Shown one piece after another: positions 20,985 through 32,369 of a stretch of 64,000 nt of DNA. The DNA is taken from contig OY821518.1 of NCBI GenBank assembly GCA_963682025.1, forward strand, positions 33,436,007-33,500,006, in the 5' to 3' direction. The translations under genes and the position numbers were made by a program. The notes under the pieces were generated by a model. The model was not told the origin of the DNA. It saw only the letters and a list, made by a program, of their open reading frames with translations, and did not search any database. How positions within the stretch are numbered: the first letter of the stretch is position 1; each line of letters starts with the position of its first letter. Origin of the DNA: Cordilura impudica. Its lineage: Eukaryota; Arthropoda; Insecta; Diptera; Scathophagidae.

Positions 20985-22465
20985 CTAAAAATTTTTTTTT
21001 TATTTATCTCAATTATTAGTACAATAAATTTAGGAAAGAGCTGTGACAACGTTGGTCTTAAGCTCAATGTATTATGAAAAATTTAAATGAAATTGTAAAG
21101 GTTACATTGTTTTAGGTAATTGATTATTTTCTTAATATTGTCGTTGGTCATTGGAATATCTATTAATTGGAAAAAGTCTTTAGTCTTTAATATTGGGTTT
21201 TTGAATTTTTTCGTATGTTGACAATTAAAAAATAGGTGATCGATTTTAATTGGGTTGAATTCACAAAAGGGACATAATTTTGTTTAGTTTTTATTCATAA
21301 TTTGTGATTGGGAGGTTTGGGTGTGACCAAGTCTCAAACGTATTATTTTAATTTGATCTTTTCTTGGCATGATATTATTATTGATATTTTTGAAAATGTT
21401 GTTGGCATTCATTTTTTTTGATTAATTTTCTTGTACCAATCACTGGTTTGTGTCCAATTGTGATATTTGACTTCTCTAAATTTGGAACTCAAGAAATTTT
21501 TTATATCATCGGAAGAAAGATTTGGTGTAGTTATTAGAGGTGCGGAAAGTGCACTCTTAGCACAGTTATCTGCAGTCTCGTTACCTTTTATACCTGAGTG
21601 GCCAGGTACTCAAATAAGTTTAATATCAGGCTGTCTCTCAATAAGAATTTGTCGAATCATGCTTGGATATAATTGTTCATTGTTCAAATTTTGAACGGCA
21701 TCTAATGCCGAAAGAGAGTGTGTGCAAGTTACGTATTTATCTTTTGAGGTCTTTATGAGTTTAATTGTCTCGTAAATAGCTATAATTTCAGCCGAATAAT
21801 TGGTGCTATATTCGGGTAAAATTGAATTTACCAAGGCTTTGTTGCTATCGACACCGCAATAACTAGTTCCATTTTCAGATCTGGAACCATCTGTATATAA
21901 GATATGATGGTCATTTAATTTATGTTGAATTTAGATGATTTTTTGTTTTCGTTGAGGGATGTGTCAATTGTAGAAAGGTCGATTGTCCAAATGGGATTGT
22001 TTATAAGAGATGGCTAAGGCATATTGAAGGGTAAATTGTGGTTTTTGTAAAACTGGACGATATGTGTTAGTGCTGATGGAATTTTTTTTTAATTTTTTAT
22101 GATGAATTGACTTTTTTTTGTAAATATTTGAGAGTGGGTAGCGGTCATTAAACATGACGGATTTAAATAGTTTTGCAGTAGCGAATTCCCTGTATTGTTC
22201 AAGTGACATTGTGTCCGCTTCAAAAATAAAATTTTTTATAGGAGATGTTCTAAAAGCTCCTAGGGAGGGGCGTAAGGCGGAATTAAATATTGTTTTTATT
22301 TTGTTCAAAGTGCTCTTGGGTGCATATCCATATAGGTAGATACCACAGTTGGTTTTAGATAATAATATCGATTTGAGGATGATAAGGGAGGATGTATTAC
22401 AACTGAATTTTTTGTACGAAAGACATTTGATAATGTTAAGCCTATTTAATAGAGAAGAGTTAAGA
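20985..22465 (-). pseudogene. I-like LINE 3' half: connector, RNase H and C-terminal region
   Basis: On the minus strand, the order is LNIIKCLSYKKFSC..LIIL and CGIYLYGYA (about 22440-22325). Next come IKTIFNSALRPSLGAFRTSP and FEADTMSLEQYREFATAKLF (from 22308). The RNase H segment follows, with YSAEIIAIYETIKLIK and a DSLSALDA-type motif, here THSLSALDAVQNLN (21834-21610), so its catalytic aspartate is replaced by histidine. A WPGHSGIKGNE-like block follows at about 21600. Jockey/I-group LINEs with an RNase H domain have this order. The 3' end is an A-rich tail near 20990. Multiple stops; no RT palm is present. Confidence 0.75.
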
Positions 22466-22490
22466 TATTCAATATGTTAATGTTTTTTTT

Positions 22491-22901
22491 TTATTTAATT
22501 GAAATTATGTTAAGGCTTACAAAAAAAAAAAGATAATTTGTATAGTTCCAATCACTACTTTTTAACTTGTGGGTCTTTTCCGGTAACCTTCCACATTCTA
22601 TCTTGTACTCTTCAACTCCCTTTTCACAGAAGCCCAATATCTCGCCTCTAGCCAAAGCTCCGAACTGTTTGGAGGATTTTTCCTTGAACACTAGCTCGAA
22701 AAATCGGCAAATACTTACGTTTCGTTTGATTTTTTTTTTTATAAAGCATGATTTCAATTTCCGTGCTCTGTTTTTGGCCTTTGAATTTTTTACAGCGTTC
22801 CTCTCTGGTCCTTTTTGAACTTTGTGTGTTTTGGCCTTAACGTTTCGCACCAAATAGTCCGAGCACTGATCTAGCCGGACTACTTTTCTATATGCTTCCA
22901 A
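22491..22901 (-). other. Unrecognised 136-codon open frame
   Basis: A lysine/arginine-rich predicted peptide (EAYRKVVRLDQCSDYLVRNV near the start, then a KNSKAKNRARKLK-type basic stretch). The opposite strand is also open for 83 codons, so one of the two is a shadow. It abuts the LINE 5' boundary and a family A scrap. Composition is more balanced than in the neighbours. It could be a fragment of a transposon protein or chance; I recognise no domain. Confidence 0.2.
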
Positions 22902-22967
22902 TTTTCTTGGCCATAAAGATATCAGATGGACCTTTCCTTTTTCCCGAACTATGTTTACTATTAATGT

Positions 22968-23068
22968 CCACTCAAATTTGGTTTATGCTTATTTTCTTTC
23001 TATATCCAATTATGTAGATCTAAGAAGACCTTTTCTCTAAGCTCAGGGTGTAGGGTGTCGTTTATTTA
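22968..23068 (+). mobile_element. Family A 3' scrap
   Basis: Keeps 'ccactcaaatttggtttatg', 'ttattttct..tatatccaat' and 'agggtgtagggtgtcgttta', the segment just before the 3' palindrome, which is itself gone. Confidence 0.5.
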
Positions 23069-23667
23069 AATTTTCTCTTGAATGTTCAGGAGTACCTCCA
23101 CTACTACGTGCTGAATAAAAATTCTGTCCTGCCACAAAACTGTTTTTAGCCTTTCATTAATAATTTTTCCTTTGTTTGATAGTACTTGTTCTTATAAACA
23201 GATGTCGTTGCTAAAATCTTATAAAATAATAAATATAACTTTACACGCGAAGATGATCAAGGATCATCCCATCCATGATTAAAAGCCATTTAAGTGAATA
23301 ACTTTTTTAGTTTTGCGAAAATAGATCAAATTGGATATCGAACCGCGGTTAAATATCGCACCTCTAAAGTGAGTCAACTCAAAATTTACAAATTTTCAGT
23401 AGAGGCAAAAAAAGTTTTTTTGTTTTTAATATTAATATAAAATTTAAAAACAGTTGTTTCATTGTAAAGAATTGCGAATAATAAGTATATAACAATAGTA
23501 ACAGTAGCGATTTTTTCACTGTGTGTGTTTTTACACCTTGTTTATCAACAATAGACAGCTGAATTTAAACGGCTGACAAATGAGGCCACGTTGGAATGAT
23601 GGGAGATTTGAAAATGTTTTAGATTGGTGAGAAATTGGGTGGCCACAATTTGTAATATATGTGTATT
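23069..23667. other. Spacer, nothing recognised
   Basis: A/T-rich sequence with no supported feature. Confidence 0.4.
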
Positions 23668-24776
23668 AGGGTGGCTTTTCATTGTATGGAGGGGAAAAAA
23701 GTGTCCGAATTTAAAGTCTAACGCCCCAGAAATATGCGAATAGCAAAAAAAAAAAAAAAAAACCTGAGAAATACAAAGTTTTGGGTCAATCAAAAAATTT
23801 AGAGGTGCCTTAACGCGACTGAAAATTTCAAGTGTGTTTATACGAATTTTTTTTTCAGATTTTACGAAAATATCATTCTATAGTTTAATTTTTTCGACAA
23901 TCTGAATCGATTTCAGTACTAAATTATCTCTTAAAAAAGCTATATGACTTCCAAATCGAATAAAAACTCGTCAAGAAATGGGAAATGCCGCAAGACCACA
24001 TTTGTGCCAAAAACCACTAGGAAATGAAATTTAATGGCACTTTTTTCAACTTTGAGAAATTGAAGAAAGCTATAGATTTTTTTAGTCTCTATACTTATAA
24101 ACACTAAGACATGAAGTATTGATTTATTACCACATTCTTAACCTATTGCGGAATGAGATCAAAGGAGGAAAATTTTTTGATAAAATTTTGAAAACTCCTT
24201 TTTTAACTTTTAAAAAATTTTCTTTAACAAAATTCAAAAAATGGATCTGGCACTTTAAAGTTTTGTTAAATATATGTTAGAGACTAACTGTGTGAATTTT
24301 TAAGTAAATTCCTCTGTCAAATTTTTTTTTATAAGGTACTTTTTTTTTTTGCGGATTTCGAGAAAAATGAGTTTTTTATGAAATATTCAGTAAATGTAAT
24401 CTTTCTAAATACATAATATCAAAAATTTATCAGTTTTCTACTTTTAAATCTTATATTTTATCTTAACAGCCTAGGGTTTCAGAAAAAAATAATATGCCCC
24501 ATTATGACCCCAAGCTAATAAAAGATAATTTATTAAAAAAAAATCAAATATTTTGTAAGTGATGTTGAATTTCTAGATGTGGCACTTAAAATAGATTAAC
24601 CAAGTGTATAAGTCTTACATGCTAAAAGTTCGGAATAAATCGAACAAAGCTAATCCATTCATTGCCGAGGCCAAACTTTGAATTTTGGCATATATAAAAA
24701 AAATTAATTGTTCTAGTAAACTAGATGAAACCCTAACTGTGGGTTGGGGAATAAAATTGTGCTATATTGACAATTT
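23668..24776 (+). mobile_element. Family E element, copy 1 (one end truncated)
   Basis: Begins AGGGTGGCTTTTCATTG and carries 'gagaaatacaaagttttgg', 'gatttcagtactaaattatc', 'caaactttgaattttggc' and 'actagatgaaacccta' in the same order as the reverse complement of 35719-37207. Identity looks around 80-85% by eye. The last approximately 350 bp of the other copy are absent. No coding frame is shared between copies, so it is non-autonomous. Confidence 0.7.
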
Positions 24777-25015
24777 TTTTTTTGTTTTTTTTTTTTTTTT
24801 TTGTAAGGACAATGATGGTTTTTGATAGAAATAATGTTCTTCTTTCGTAAGCGAGAAAATAAATCGGTTAAACCTTGCTACAATTAAGAATTATTCATCT
24901 ATGACAATTTTAAGTTGGTTGATCAATTAAAAGCCTACTTCGGCGGCTGCTCCAACAGTAAAGAAAAGGCGGTGGCTGAGCCAAACCGGCTTTAAGCATC
25001 TCGACATGTACACGT
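24777..25015. other. Spacer with GC-containing patch
   Basis: A poly-T run at 24771-24803, then a patch near 24940-25000 (GGCGGCTGCTCC, GGCGGTGGCTGAGCC) less A/T-rich than its surroundings. No frame or family recognised. Confidence 0.35.
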
Positions 25016-25260
25016 GTAACCATACACACTCATGAAGCAAATGCTACAAATACAACGACTACAACAACAATAACCATTGCAGCTATTACATACAAGGAAC
25101 AAAATTTAGAATAACACCAATAGCAAGCCTTACGTAGAGAGTAACCATACACACTCATGCATGAAGCAAATGATACAAACACAACAACTACAACAACAAT
25201 AACCATTTCACACAAGAAACAAAATTTAGAATAACATCAGTAGCAAAACTTACGTAGAAA
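25016..25260. repeat. Tandem duplication of about 120 bp
   Basis: Units 25016-25140 and 25141-25260 both run from GTAACCATACACACTCATG through ACTACAACAACAATAACCAT to CTTACGTAGA. They differ by a few substitutions and an indel of about 10 bp. The 61-codon minus frame across it is not supported. Confidence 0.85.
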
Positions 25261-25429
25261 AATCATGTATTTTCAAGAGTTTTTTTTTTTCAAATATTCA
25301 TTAAAATCTCTGGACCTATTGAGGCGATTTTGATAATTTCAAATAGCAACATGCTCAAGATGTCAATGATTCATTTTCACTAAAAACTATGAACTCGGCT
25401 GACCTATTGAGGACGCGATCGTAATTTCC

Positions 25430-25562
25430 ATAGACGGACAGACGGACATCGCTATATCAAGAATATATATATCTTATGGGGTGCAAATTTTTTTCTAATT
25501 ATTACAAACGGAATGAAAAACTTAGATATACTCTCTGCCCACTGGTGTGGAGGGAACAAAAA
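25430..25562 (-). mobile_element. Family B fragment (outer end)
   Basis: GACAGACGGACATCGCTATA, AAGAATATATATATCTTATG, 'ttacaaacggaatgaaaaac' and CTGGTGTGGAGGGAAC match the outer half of the family B copies. The palindromic half is missing. Confidence 0.6.
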
Positions 25563-27257
25563 TTAGATTTTATCAGCCAGCAAGGTCATGGTCACAGTTT
25601 TTTGAGATTCGCCATTAGTCTTTTAAGCTGTTTGCTGTATAATATTGTTGCTTGCTCTAAAAATACCAAAATTAATCGTGTTATTTTTAAAATAGAACAT
25701 GAGTTTCTAATAAAGAAAAAAATAAAAGAATTCTACAGAATTCTTTTCTAAAAATCATTTTACTTCTTTATTCAGCTATTTTAGTGTTGATAAATTTTTT
25801 TATTTTATTGTGAACTTAAAAAGATTTATGACAAACTCTTAACAAAAGCTGTTGAAAAGGGTTTCCGGAGAATTGAATATTTTGGCAAACAGAACCCTTG
25901 TTTGTTGTCAACTTTTGCCATGTCAGCAACAACACTTTGATGTTTTAACAATACTCTTACTTTGCAATTCCAAAATAGCAAGAAAAGAACATAAAACATT
26001 TTGAAATTCACACCATTCCAACGCAAGAAAACAATATAAAATCAATTGACAGTTTTATTATGGTCGACCGACACTGGAAATAACCACAAAAACAGATTCA
26101 AAAAATGTTTCAAGATGATTTCTTCTTAAAATGATAATAATCATTTGATTATTTCAACACTTTTCTTCACACCTTTTCGAGAAACAAAAGTTTTGAATCA
26201 AAGATGAAAATAAATATAAAAAAAAAGCTGAAAGAACAATAAAATTCAATGGTAAAAAATATAAATGAGAAAAAGCCGCTTTAAAAGCTTTAATAAATAT
26301 GAGGCCGAAGATTTAAGTGTTGGCACCGCCTGCTGAGCATACAATACGTGCACGCACGCACACCCAAGCACACAGAAAGTCAGACAGACAGATGGACAGA
26401 CAGACAGTTCATTTCAGTCAAACCAAATCACTAGTAATCTTTTCGTTGGTTAAGTTGTGGTCATTCAGTTGGTCATGTCTTTTTTTTCTTACTTTTGTTA
26501 AATTACCAACTTTAAGATGAGTAAGAAGACGGACAAAGTCAGAAGCAACACTAAACAGTGGCAGTTAATACAATCACTTTTTTAATGTAATTTCGATGAT
26601 AGTTTGTATATTTAAATAATCTTGCCGGCTATTAAATGGCAGCGAAATTAAAATAATCACCTTCATTAGTCTGCACTGAATGAAATACAACATGCAATCT
26701 TGGTTTGTGAATAGAAAGACTAATTATCTGATATGTATTATAATTAATGTTTTATTGTTTTAAAGTTTATCTCAGAACGAGAATTCATCTGCTGTAGCAA
26801 AATTGTTGACTGGTTTCATTCACGTTTTAAGCGAATGACGTCGGTTGCATCATTCTCTTTCAGCAGATGTTGTATTTATTAGATGTTTTGCATTAAAAAT
26901 AAATACCAGATTGATGATTTGCAGTGATATCTTAAAGCTCAAATAGACCAGGTGGAACTGGTAGATTTTAAAGAAACTTGGATATATTATAGAAAAGCAC
27001 AAATAAGGACCCTTATTTTTTTAAGGGTACAATTCTTATTTTATATCGCATATACGGTACTTATTATTTCATAATAAATAAATAAGTTACATATAGGACA
27101 AATTAAGCATATTTACTCTCTTATATTAACTCGTAGTGTCTGCTTGTCTGCCGAAAAACTGAAATTTTGCAGGTGACGATAAAAAAAATTACAATAAAAA
27201 AATATTAGAAATTTTTTTTTTACCTTTTTACCTTTCTTCTTCTTAGATTTGTATAAA
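25563..27257. other. Long unassigned interval
   Basis: No coding, RNA or element signature that I can support. It includes a (CA/GCAC)n and (CAGA)n-type microsatellite around 26330-26410. Frames of 66-91 codons at 25476-25751 (+), 25826-26026 (-) and 26317-26520 (+) lack any recognisable family. Confidence 0.4.
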
Positions 27258-27625
27258 CTAGCAGATTCCAGCGCTCGAAATTCGAGTGCAATTTCCAGGC
27301 ATCTTTATTTTTCAACTTAGCCAATTCATAAACCAACACTTTTATGGTTTATTATTATTCGAAATGAAGATAACAAACTCATTAACAAACACATTAACAA
27401 TTTTAGTAAAACACACATAACATATGTATAATTTTATGTATGTGTTAGTAGCAACTTTAAATTCAATTTACTCGAAATAAGGGAAAAAATTTAAAAATCT
27501 GTAAATCTTCAAGGCGGCTAAAAAGAAATACCTTTCAAATAACATACGTTTGGTCAAAATCGGGATAAAACGGTAGAACAAAACATCGGTCACAAGAAAT
27601 CGCCTAGCCTAATAATATTATAAAT
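27258..27625 (-). mobile_element. Family C Helitron-like element
   Basis: On the minus strand the 3' end reads GCACTCGAATTTCGAGCGC, then TGGAATCTGCTAG followed by T: a palindrome, a 9-base spacer and CTAG. The 5' half includes GGCGATTTCTTGTGACCGAT and 'atccgattttgaccaaacg'-like words. The 5' terminal TC is diverged in this copy. Canonical Helitrons end in a hairpin 10-12 bases before CTRR and insert between A and T. Non-coding, so non-autonomous. Confidence 0.7.
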
Positions 27626-27998
27626 AACTTTTAATTTTTATTTTAATAAAACTCAAAGGAAAAATATTGATACCTATATATATTTTTTTAGTCACATAGA
27701 TGCCGTCCGAATGACCAGAAAAATGCTGTTAAATCTCAAACTAATTCCTATTGCGCTAATAGAATTAAAAAAATCATTTGAAAATCCATTAATGATAATG
27801 TTAACATGGAATTATATGAGATTGGCAAAACGAAATGAGTTCATTTATCCTCTTTCAGGCCATCAATTATGGAGGACAATATAATTTCGTATGTCATTAA
27901 ATATCTTAATACAGAAAAAGCCATATTTCATGTTCCAAATTAATCAAAAAAAGATTCTTCGGTTACTGATTTAAAGTTTGTTAATTTCCTCAAATTTG
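27626..27998. other. Spacer before mariner
   Basis: Mostly A/T-rich. It might include older LINE endonuclease sequence upstream of the mariner insertion, but I could not confirm this. Confidence 0.35.
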
Positions 27999-28000
27999 TA

Positions 28001-29287
28001 AAGGGTTTTTCAATAAGAGCGCTGCAAAAGTTTTTTTAAATAAAACAAAAACGGTTTTGGATATCAATGAAATTCTTTATTCCTGTGAAAGTACGTTCGA
28101 TGCCATTATGTATGGAAATCGATCTCTTTTGCATGGCCACCACGGGCACGCTTGCAGAAGTCCAGACGCTGAACCCAATTTTCGACGGTTTTCAAGCATA
28201 AATCGGCCGATACTGCTGCAATTTCACGTTCGATATTTGTACGAAGTTCATCAATCGTCGCTGGCTTGTTGGCATAGACCATAGACTTGACGTAGCCCCA
28301 CAGGAAATAGTCCAAAGGCGTCAAATCGCACAACCGAGGCGGCCAATCGTGAGGTAACACGTTCTCCAAACTTGGTTTCCAATAAATTGATTGTGGCATT
28401 CGCTGTGTGGCTTGTGGCGCCGTCCTGTTGGAACCACATGTCCTCCAAGTCCATATCATCCAATTGGGGCCAAAAATATTCGGTTATCATTGAACGGTAG
28501 CGATTCCCATTCACAGTAACGTGCCGGTCGTGATAATCACGGAAAAAGTACGGCCCAATGACGCCGCCGGCCCATAAATCGCACCAAACCGTAATTTTTT
28601 CGGGATGCAATGATGACTCATGGAGTACGTGTGGATTGCTGTCTGACCAATAACCCATATTTTGTTTATTGACGAAGCCACTCAGCCAGAAATGAGCCTC
28701 ATCGCTGAAGATGATTTTTCGATGAAAATCCGAATCATTTTCAAGTTGTTGCTCAGTTGTTCACGAACATACGACGATTCTGGTGGTCAAGCGGCTTCAG
28801 TTCTTGGGTCAATTTGATCTTGTAAGGATGTAGGCCAAGATCTTTTCGCAAAATTCCGCACAACGACGTCACAGAGATGCCCAACGCTTGAGAACGACGT
28901 GTGAGAGACACATTTGGGCTTTCTTCCACTGAAGCCTCAGCGGCAAAAATATTCTCGACACTACGGCCACTTCTTTGTCTCACTGGCACGGGAAGATTTT
29001 GTACTGTGCCTGTGGATTCAAATTTTTCCACTAGACGCTCAATTGTTGATCTGCTAGGACGATTATGACGACCATAAATTGGACGTAGCGCTCTTAACGT
29101 TGAGGCCACTGACTCCGAATTTCGGTAGTAAATTTTAATAATTTCGACTCGTTGTTGGCTCGTATATCTTTCCATCATGAAATGGCAAACCTTATTGAAG
29201 AGAAATGTCGAAAGAGTGGCAAGAAATATGGCGTCGTTTGCTGTCCCTGTCTTTCTACTTTTGTAGCGTCCCTGTTGAAAAACCCTT
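28001..29287 (-). mobile_element. Rosa-like mariner, full length with TIRs
   Basis: The left terminus AAGGGTTTTTCAATAAGAGC (continuing GCTGCAAAAGT) and the inverse of the right terminus AAGGGTTTTTCAACAGGGAC (continuing GCTACAAAAGT) agree at most of 31 positions. TA lies just outside each end (27999-28000 and 29288-29289). The length of 1287 bp is typical for mariner. The single gene is on the minus strand. Confidence 0.85.
28109..29178 (-). pseudogene. Rosa-like mariner transposase with frameshifts
   Basis: Starts MERYTSQQRVEIIKIYYRNS (ATG at about 29175). A first HTH contains STIERLVEKFESTGTVQNLP, a linker follows, and a second HTH region includes GISVTSLCGILRKDLGLHPY. A frame change near 28755 leads to EQQLENDSDFHRKIIFSDEA (first catalytic D), HFWLSGFVNKQNMGYWS, ITVWCDLWAGGVIGPYFF and MWFQQDGATSHTA (second D). 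A second break near 28350 precedes WPPRLCDLTPLDYFLWGYVK (third D) and ends RGGHAKEIDF. In the intact copy at 19.9 kb the spacing from QQD is 36 residues to CDL and 41 to the D of TPLD; the latter fits the rosa DD41D group (inference). All domains are present but no full product is possible. Confidence 0.85.
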
Positions 29288-29309
29288 TATAAAGATTTGT
29301 TTAATCCTG

Positions 29310-29690
29310 AACTATGGACATCGGCTGATGCCTTTAATTCTTTAAAAATTTACTAGCATAATGTTACGAGTATGTGATTTTTATGTCTTTGTTATTAATG
29401 AAACATGGTGAACTCGACTGCTATGATGGAGAATTCTTTAATCCGAAAAATGTTGTTGTCGTATGGTTAGAGATGTTTTGAAAACGATTCTCACTAGAGG
29501 TTGACTGCAGTTAAAAAAACTCTGTTTTGCAGATTGATAACCTCATCAAATTACGATTCTGTTATTGATCTCTTCCTCTGTGTTTCATACGTACCTCCCA
29601 ATTGTTTCGATTTTTTATATGCTGCTCATTCTTCAAATTTAGTTCATCTAGTAGAAGACTTTAAAAATGGTGGGAAATTGTGTGTTTCGT
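29310..29690 (+). pseudogene. LINE 5 endonuclease fragment
   Basis: The plus strand reads FYVFVINETW near 29370-29405, then AVKKTLFCRLITSSNYDSVI and VSYVPPNCFDFLYAAHSSNL, VHLVEDFK. This is the APE-type endonuclease pattern (NETWL....., then VSY.PP........H...L). The catalytic GDFN/SDH block is missing because family F is inserted at 29691. It is the 5' portion of the LINE that reappears at 30031-30086 and 30881-31290. Confidence 0.65.
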
Positions 29691-30030
29691 TTTTGATGTG
29701 TAAACATGTATACGCGCAGTGGGGTAAATTTCTATTTCACAATACAATCACAAAAACAGCGTAACACAAATCGGTGAAAGCTGTAACACAAAAAAATAAA
29801 ATTGTTTTTTTATGGCACTTTTTTAAAAGCGTCATCTATGTATCGTTTATATTGGGAAATTTTTAACGTTTTACAGCAAAGGGTTGTTGAATTAGCTGAA
29901 ACAGTTTTTGCTATAAGTGATATATAGATGACGCTTTCTGTTTGATTTTAGAAAATAACATAAAAAAATCTTTAATTACTAGATGTTTACACATCTCCCC
30001 TGTGATCGGACTCGCATGATTTTTTTTTTT
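29691..30030 (+). mobile_element. Family F inverted-repeat element, copy 3 (no array)
   Basis: Left end TTTTGATGTGTAAACATG, then TATACGCGCAGTGGGG and ACAGCGTAACAC. Right end ACTAGATGTTTACACATCTC, then the tail ending CGCATGATTTTT. The centre contains an imperfect inverted pair (AAAGCGTCATCTATGTATC against GATATATAGATGACGCTTTC). At 340 bp it is the shortest copy and lacks the heptamer array of copies 1 and 2. It interrupts LINE 5. Confidence 0.75.
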
Positions 30031-30086
30031 AACTGGCAGAATCCGCAAGGAATTGTCTTAGGTCCATAGCTTTTTAACATTTTTGT
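30031..30086 (+). pseudogene. LINE 5 RT fragment (PQG motif)
   Basis: The short piece between two inserted elements encodes NPQGIVLGP, stop, LFNIFV. It matches the SGVPQGSVLGPLLFNIFV core of LINE reverse transcriptases, with one in-frame stop. Confidence 0.6.
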
Positions 30087-30880
30087 ACCCTATACCACTA
30101 TGTGGTTTGGGTATAATGACTTTGTGCTGCTGTTTGTAACTACCAAAAATAATTGACCTAGACCCATCTTTTATTATACCGATCGACTCTGAATCACTTT
30201 CTGAGTCGATTTATCGATGTCCGTCCGTCCGTCCGTCTGTCTGTCTGTGTGTCCATGTAAACCTTGTAATCAAACTGCAGGTCACAAATATGAAAATATT
30301 TTGATTTGGTACATAACCTTCTATCGGTCATGGGATGAACGGTATTGAAATTGGTAGAATTCGGTCCATGTTCAGACCTAGTCCCCATACAAATGACCCC
30401 TATGAAGTCGACATAAATTGCCATAAGATTCAAATTATCATATAGATCTCAGTCAAATTGGGTTTGTATGTGTTTATTATATCCATTAATCAGTAGTCCA
30501 AAACTAATCCCTATAGGACAATTCTTAGTCATAGCCCCCATATAAAGCTGCTTCCCGATCTTCACTTAAATCTATCAAAAAACCACTATATTGCACAGAT
30601 ATTTCTCAAATTTCGTTATGTATATTTTTTCAATATATAAGTGACTTTACCAAATATGGTCAGGATCGGTCCATTTTTCGACCTAGTCCCCATATAAATA
30701 TATTATCCGATATGAACTTTTTCATATCTACTGCCGAAAAAAATTAATAATAATGCCACTCAAATTTGGTTTATGTTTATTTTCTAAATCCACTTAGTTG
30801 GACCGAAGAGTTACGGTCTCTAAACCATGGTATAGGGTATCGTATAGACGGTCAAGACGGACTATAATTTTCTTACTTGT
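30087..30880 (+). mobile_element. Family A element, copy A6 (full length)
   Basis: Starts CCCTATACCACTATGTGG, has (GTCY)n at 30219-30251, and ends GGTATCGTATAGACGGTC, with the terminal palindrome partly degraded (GACGGTCAAGACGGAC), then ATAATTTTCTTACTTG. It is 794 bp and lies between the RT and C-terminal pieces of LINE 5, so both boundaries are constrained by coding sequence. Non-coding. Confidence 0.8.
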
Positions 30881-31290
30881 TAAAGTTCACTTTTTCGTAT
30901 CTTCATTTCTCTACTCCTCTCAGATCTTATGAGCACAGATGTATTTGGATTTCTATCAAATCTCTAGAATTTGGAAGGAAAATACACTCATTAACATCTT
31001 TGCGTGGCATAATTTATGGTTTAATTGATTGTCCTAATCTTTTATATTTATTTAAATTTTTGGTTCCTCAGATTTCATTGAGAACAAACAATTGTTTCCA
31101 TATTGAGTTTCATAGAACGGAATATGGCCGTAATGAACCTCTAATCAAAATTATGATAAGTATTTCTTCAAATGAGTTTAAAACTTGTTTAAAAAAATTG
31201 CTGTGCTTTAAGTGATAAGATGCTAGTCTGTAAGGATCATATTGTATACATAAATAAGTAAATAAATAAACAATTAAATAAATAAAATAA
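30881..31290 (+). pseudogene. LINE 5 C-terminal region and 3' tail
   Basis: The open frame to 31215 contains SLEFGRKIHSLTSLRGIIYG, LIDCPNLLYLFKFLVPQISL and RTNNCFHIEFHRTEYGRNEP before LLCFK-stop. This is the post-RT block common to several LINE groups (P.LL..F.VP...LR....F......T.Y....P). It is followed by an (AAAT)n-type tail at about 31246-31290, a typical LINE 3' end. The reading frame is well preserved here, unlike the other pieces. Confidence 0.75.
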
Positions 31291-32369
31291 TTTAATACTT
31301 CTGGAGCTGTCTTAAAGCCCCTTCGACCATGCTCATACCCACTTCCACATATTTTTTTTTTACAATAATCAACGTCCATTTAAATTTTTAAGGCCACGTT
31401 ATTGTATTCATCTTTATTAATTTATCTTCATTTTTAAAGCAAAACATTATTGTGATTGTGGCATTACTTGCGTAAACAAGTTATCGAGAAATTAGTTGTT
31501 AAAGATACAATCTTGTTGTGTTAATTTCGTGTTAATTATTTCATTTTATCTACGTTGCCTGGAAATGGAACAAAGTTCCATTAGGATGGATATATCTGCT
31601 ACAGATAAAGAAGAATAAGAGCTGGTAAAACAATGCCAAATAATTATGCCACGAAAAATGATTGAGAATACGAGAATCAATTGTTTAGAGTTAACAAAGA
31701 ACAAACTCAATTTAGTCTTTTTCTCGTCATCATGTGAAAGAGCGAGCGTCTCGTAATCTATTCGAATCCACAAAAAATGGAAAATGATTTTTTGACATCT
31801 AAGCCCCCATTTCATAGACCAGGTCACGTATATTGAAATACTGGAAACTGGTGTCTGATTCTGACATAACATCCTTCTAATAATATAAATTTTAAATATG
31901 GGAATCAAGTGCATTTTATATCTAACGCTCGAAAGGCCTTTAAAGTACTGTTCATGTCATATAAAATTCATATATAGTGCCTTCAGAACAAATATGAATT
32001 TTTTTCTTCGGGTTCCCCTTCTTATAGAATTTCTAAGAAGTTACATTTAATTTGATGGTTCCACCTTATTAGATTTGACATAGACATTTTTAAGAAATAT
32101 CTAGGAATGATCGCAGTAATATAATACCAGATCCCGAATCCGAAACATTTCACGTGCCAAAAATTTTCTACAAAAATTAAATTTTCAGTTTGTGATCAAA
32201 ATTTTGGCACTACTAATTAGCCATGAAGTACGTTCAATTCCGGTTGAGATATGTATATTGTTTCTTCAAAAAACGGACGGTATTATTTTTTTTTGGAATA
32301 AACCTTTCCTCTGCTGGATTGTAGTAAATGTCAATTCAAAGTCTTTATTTCTAGATATGTCGGATAATT
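31291..32369. other. Unassigned interval
   Basis: No feature recognised. A 122-codon minus frame (31546-31914) and a 92-codon plus frame (32192-32470, partly opposite the LINE fragment below) show no family resemblance. Confidence 0.35.

Noticed and set aside
22567..22818. 83-codon plus frame (phenylalanine-rich)
   Set aside because: It lies opposite a longer, more balanced minus frame and has no recognisable motif; likely a shadow.
30194..30433. Family A frames of 60-90 codons that recur in several copies (for example starting MNLMAIYVDFIGVICMG)
   Set aside because: They recur because the element is repeated. They cross the (GTCY)n tract, differ in length between copies and show no domain.
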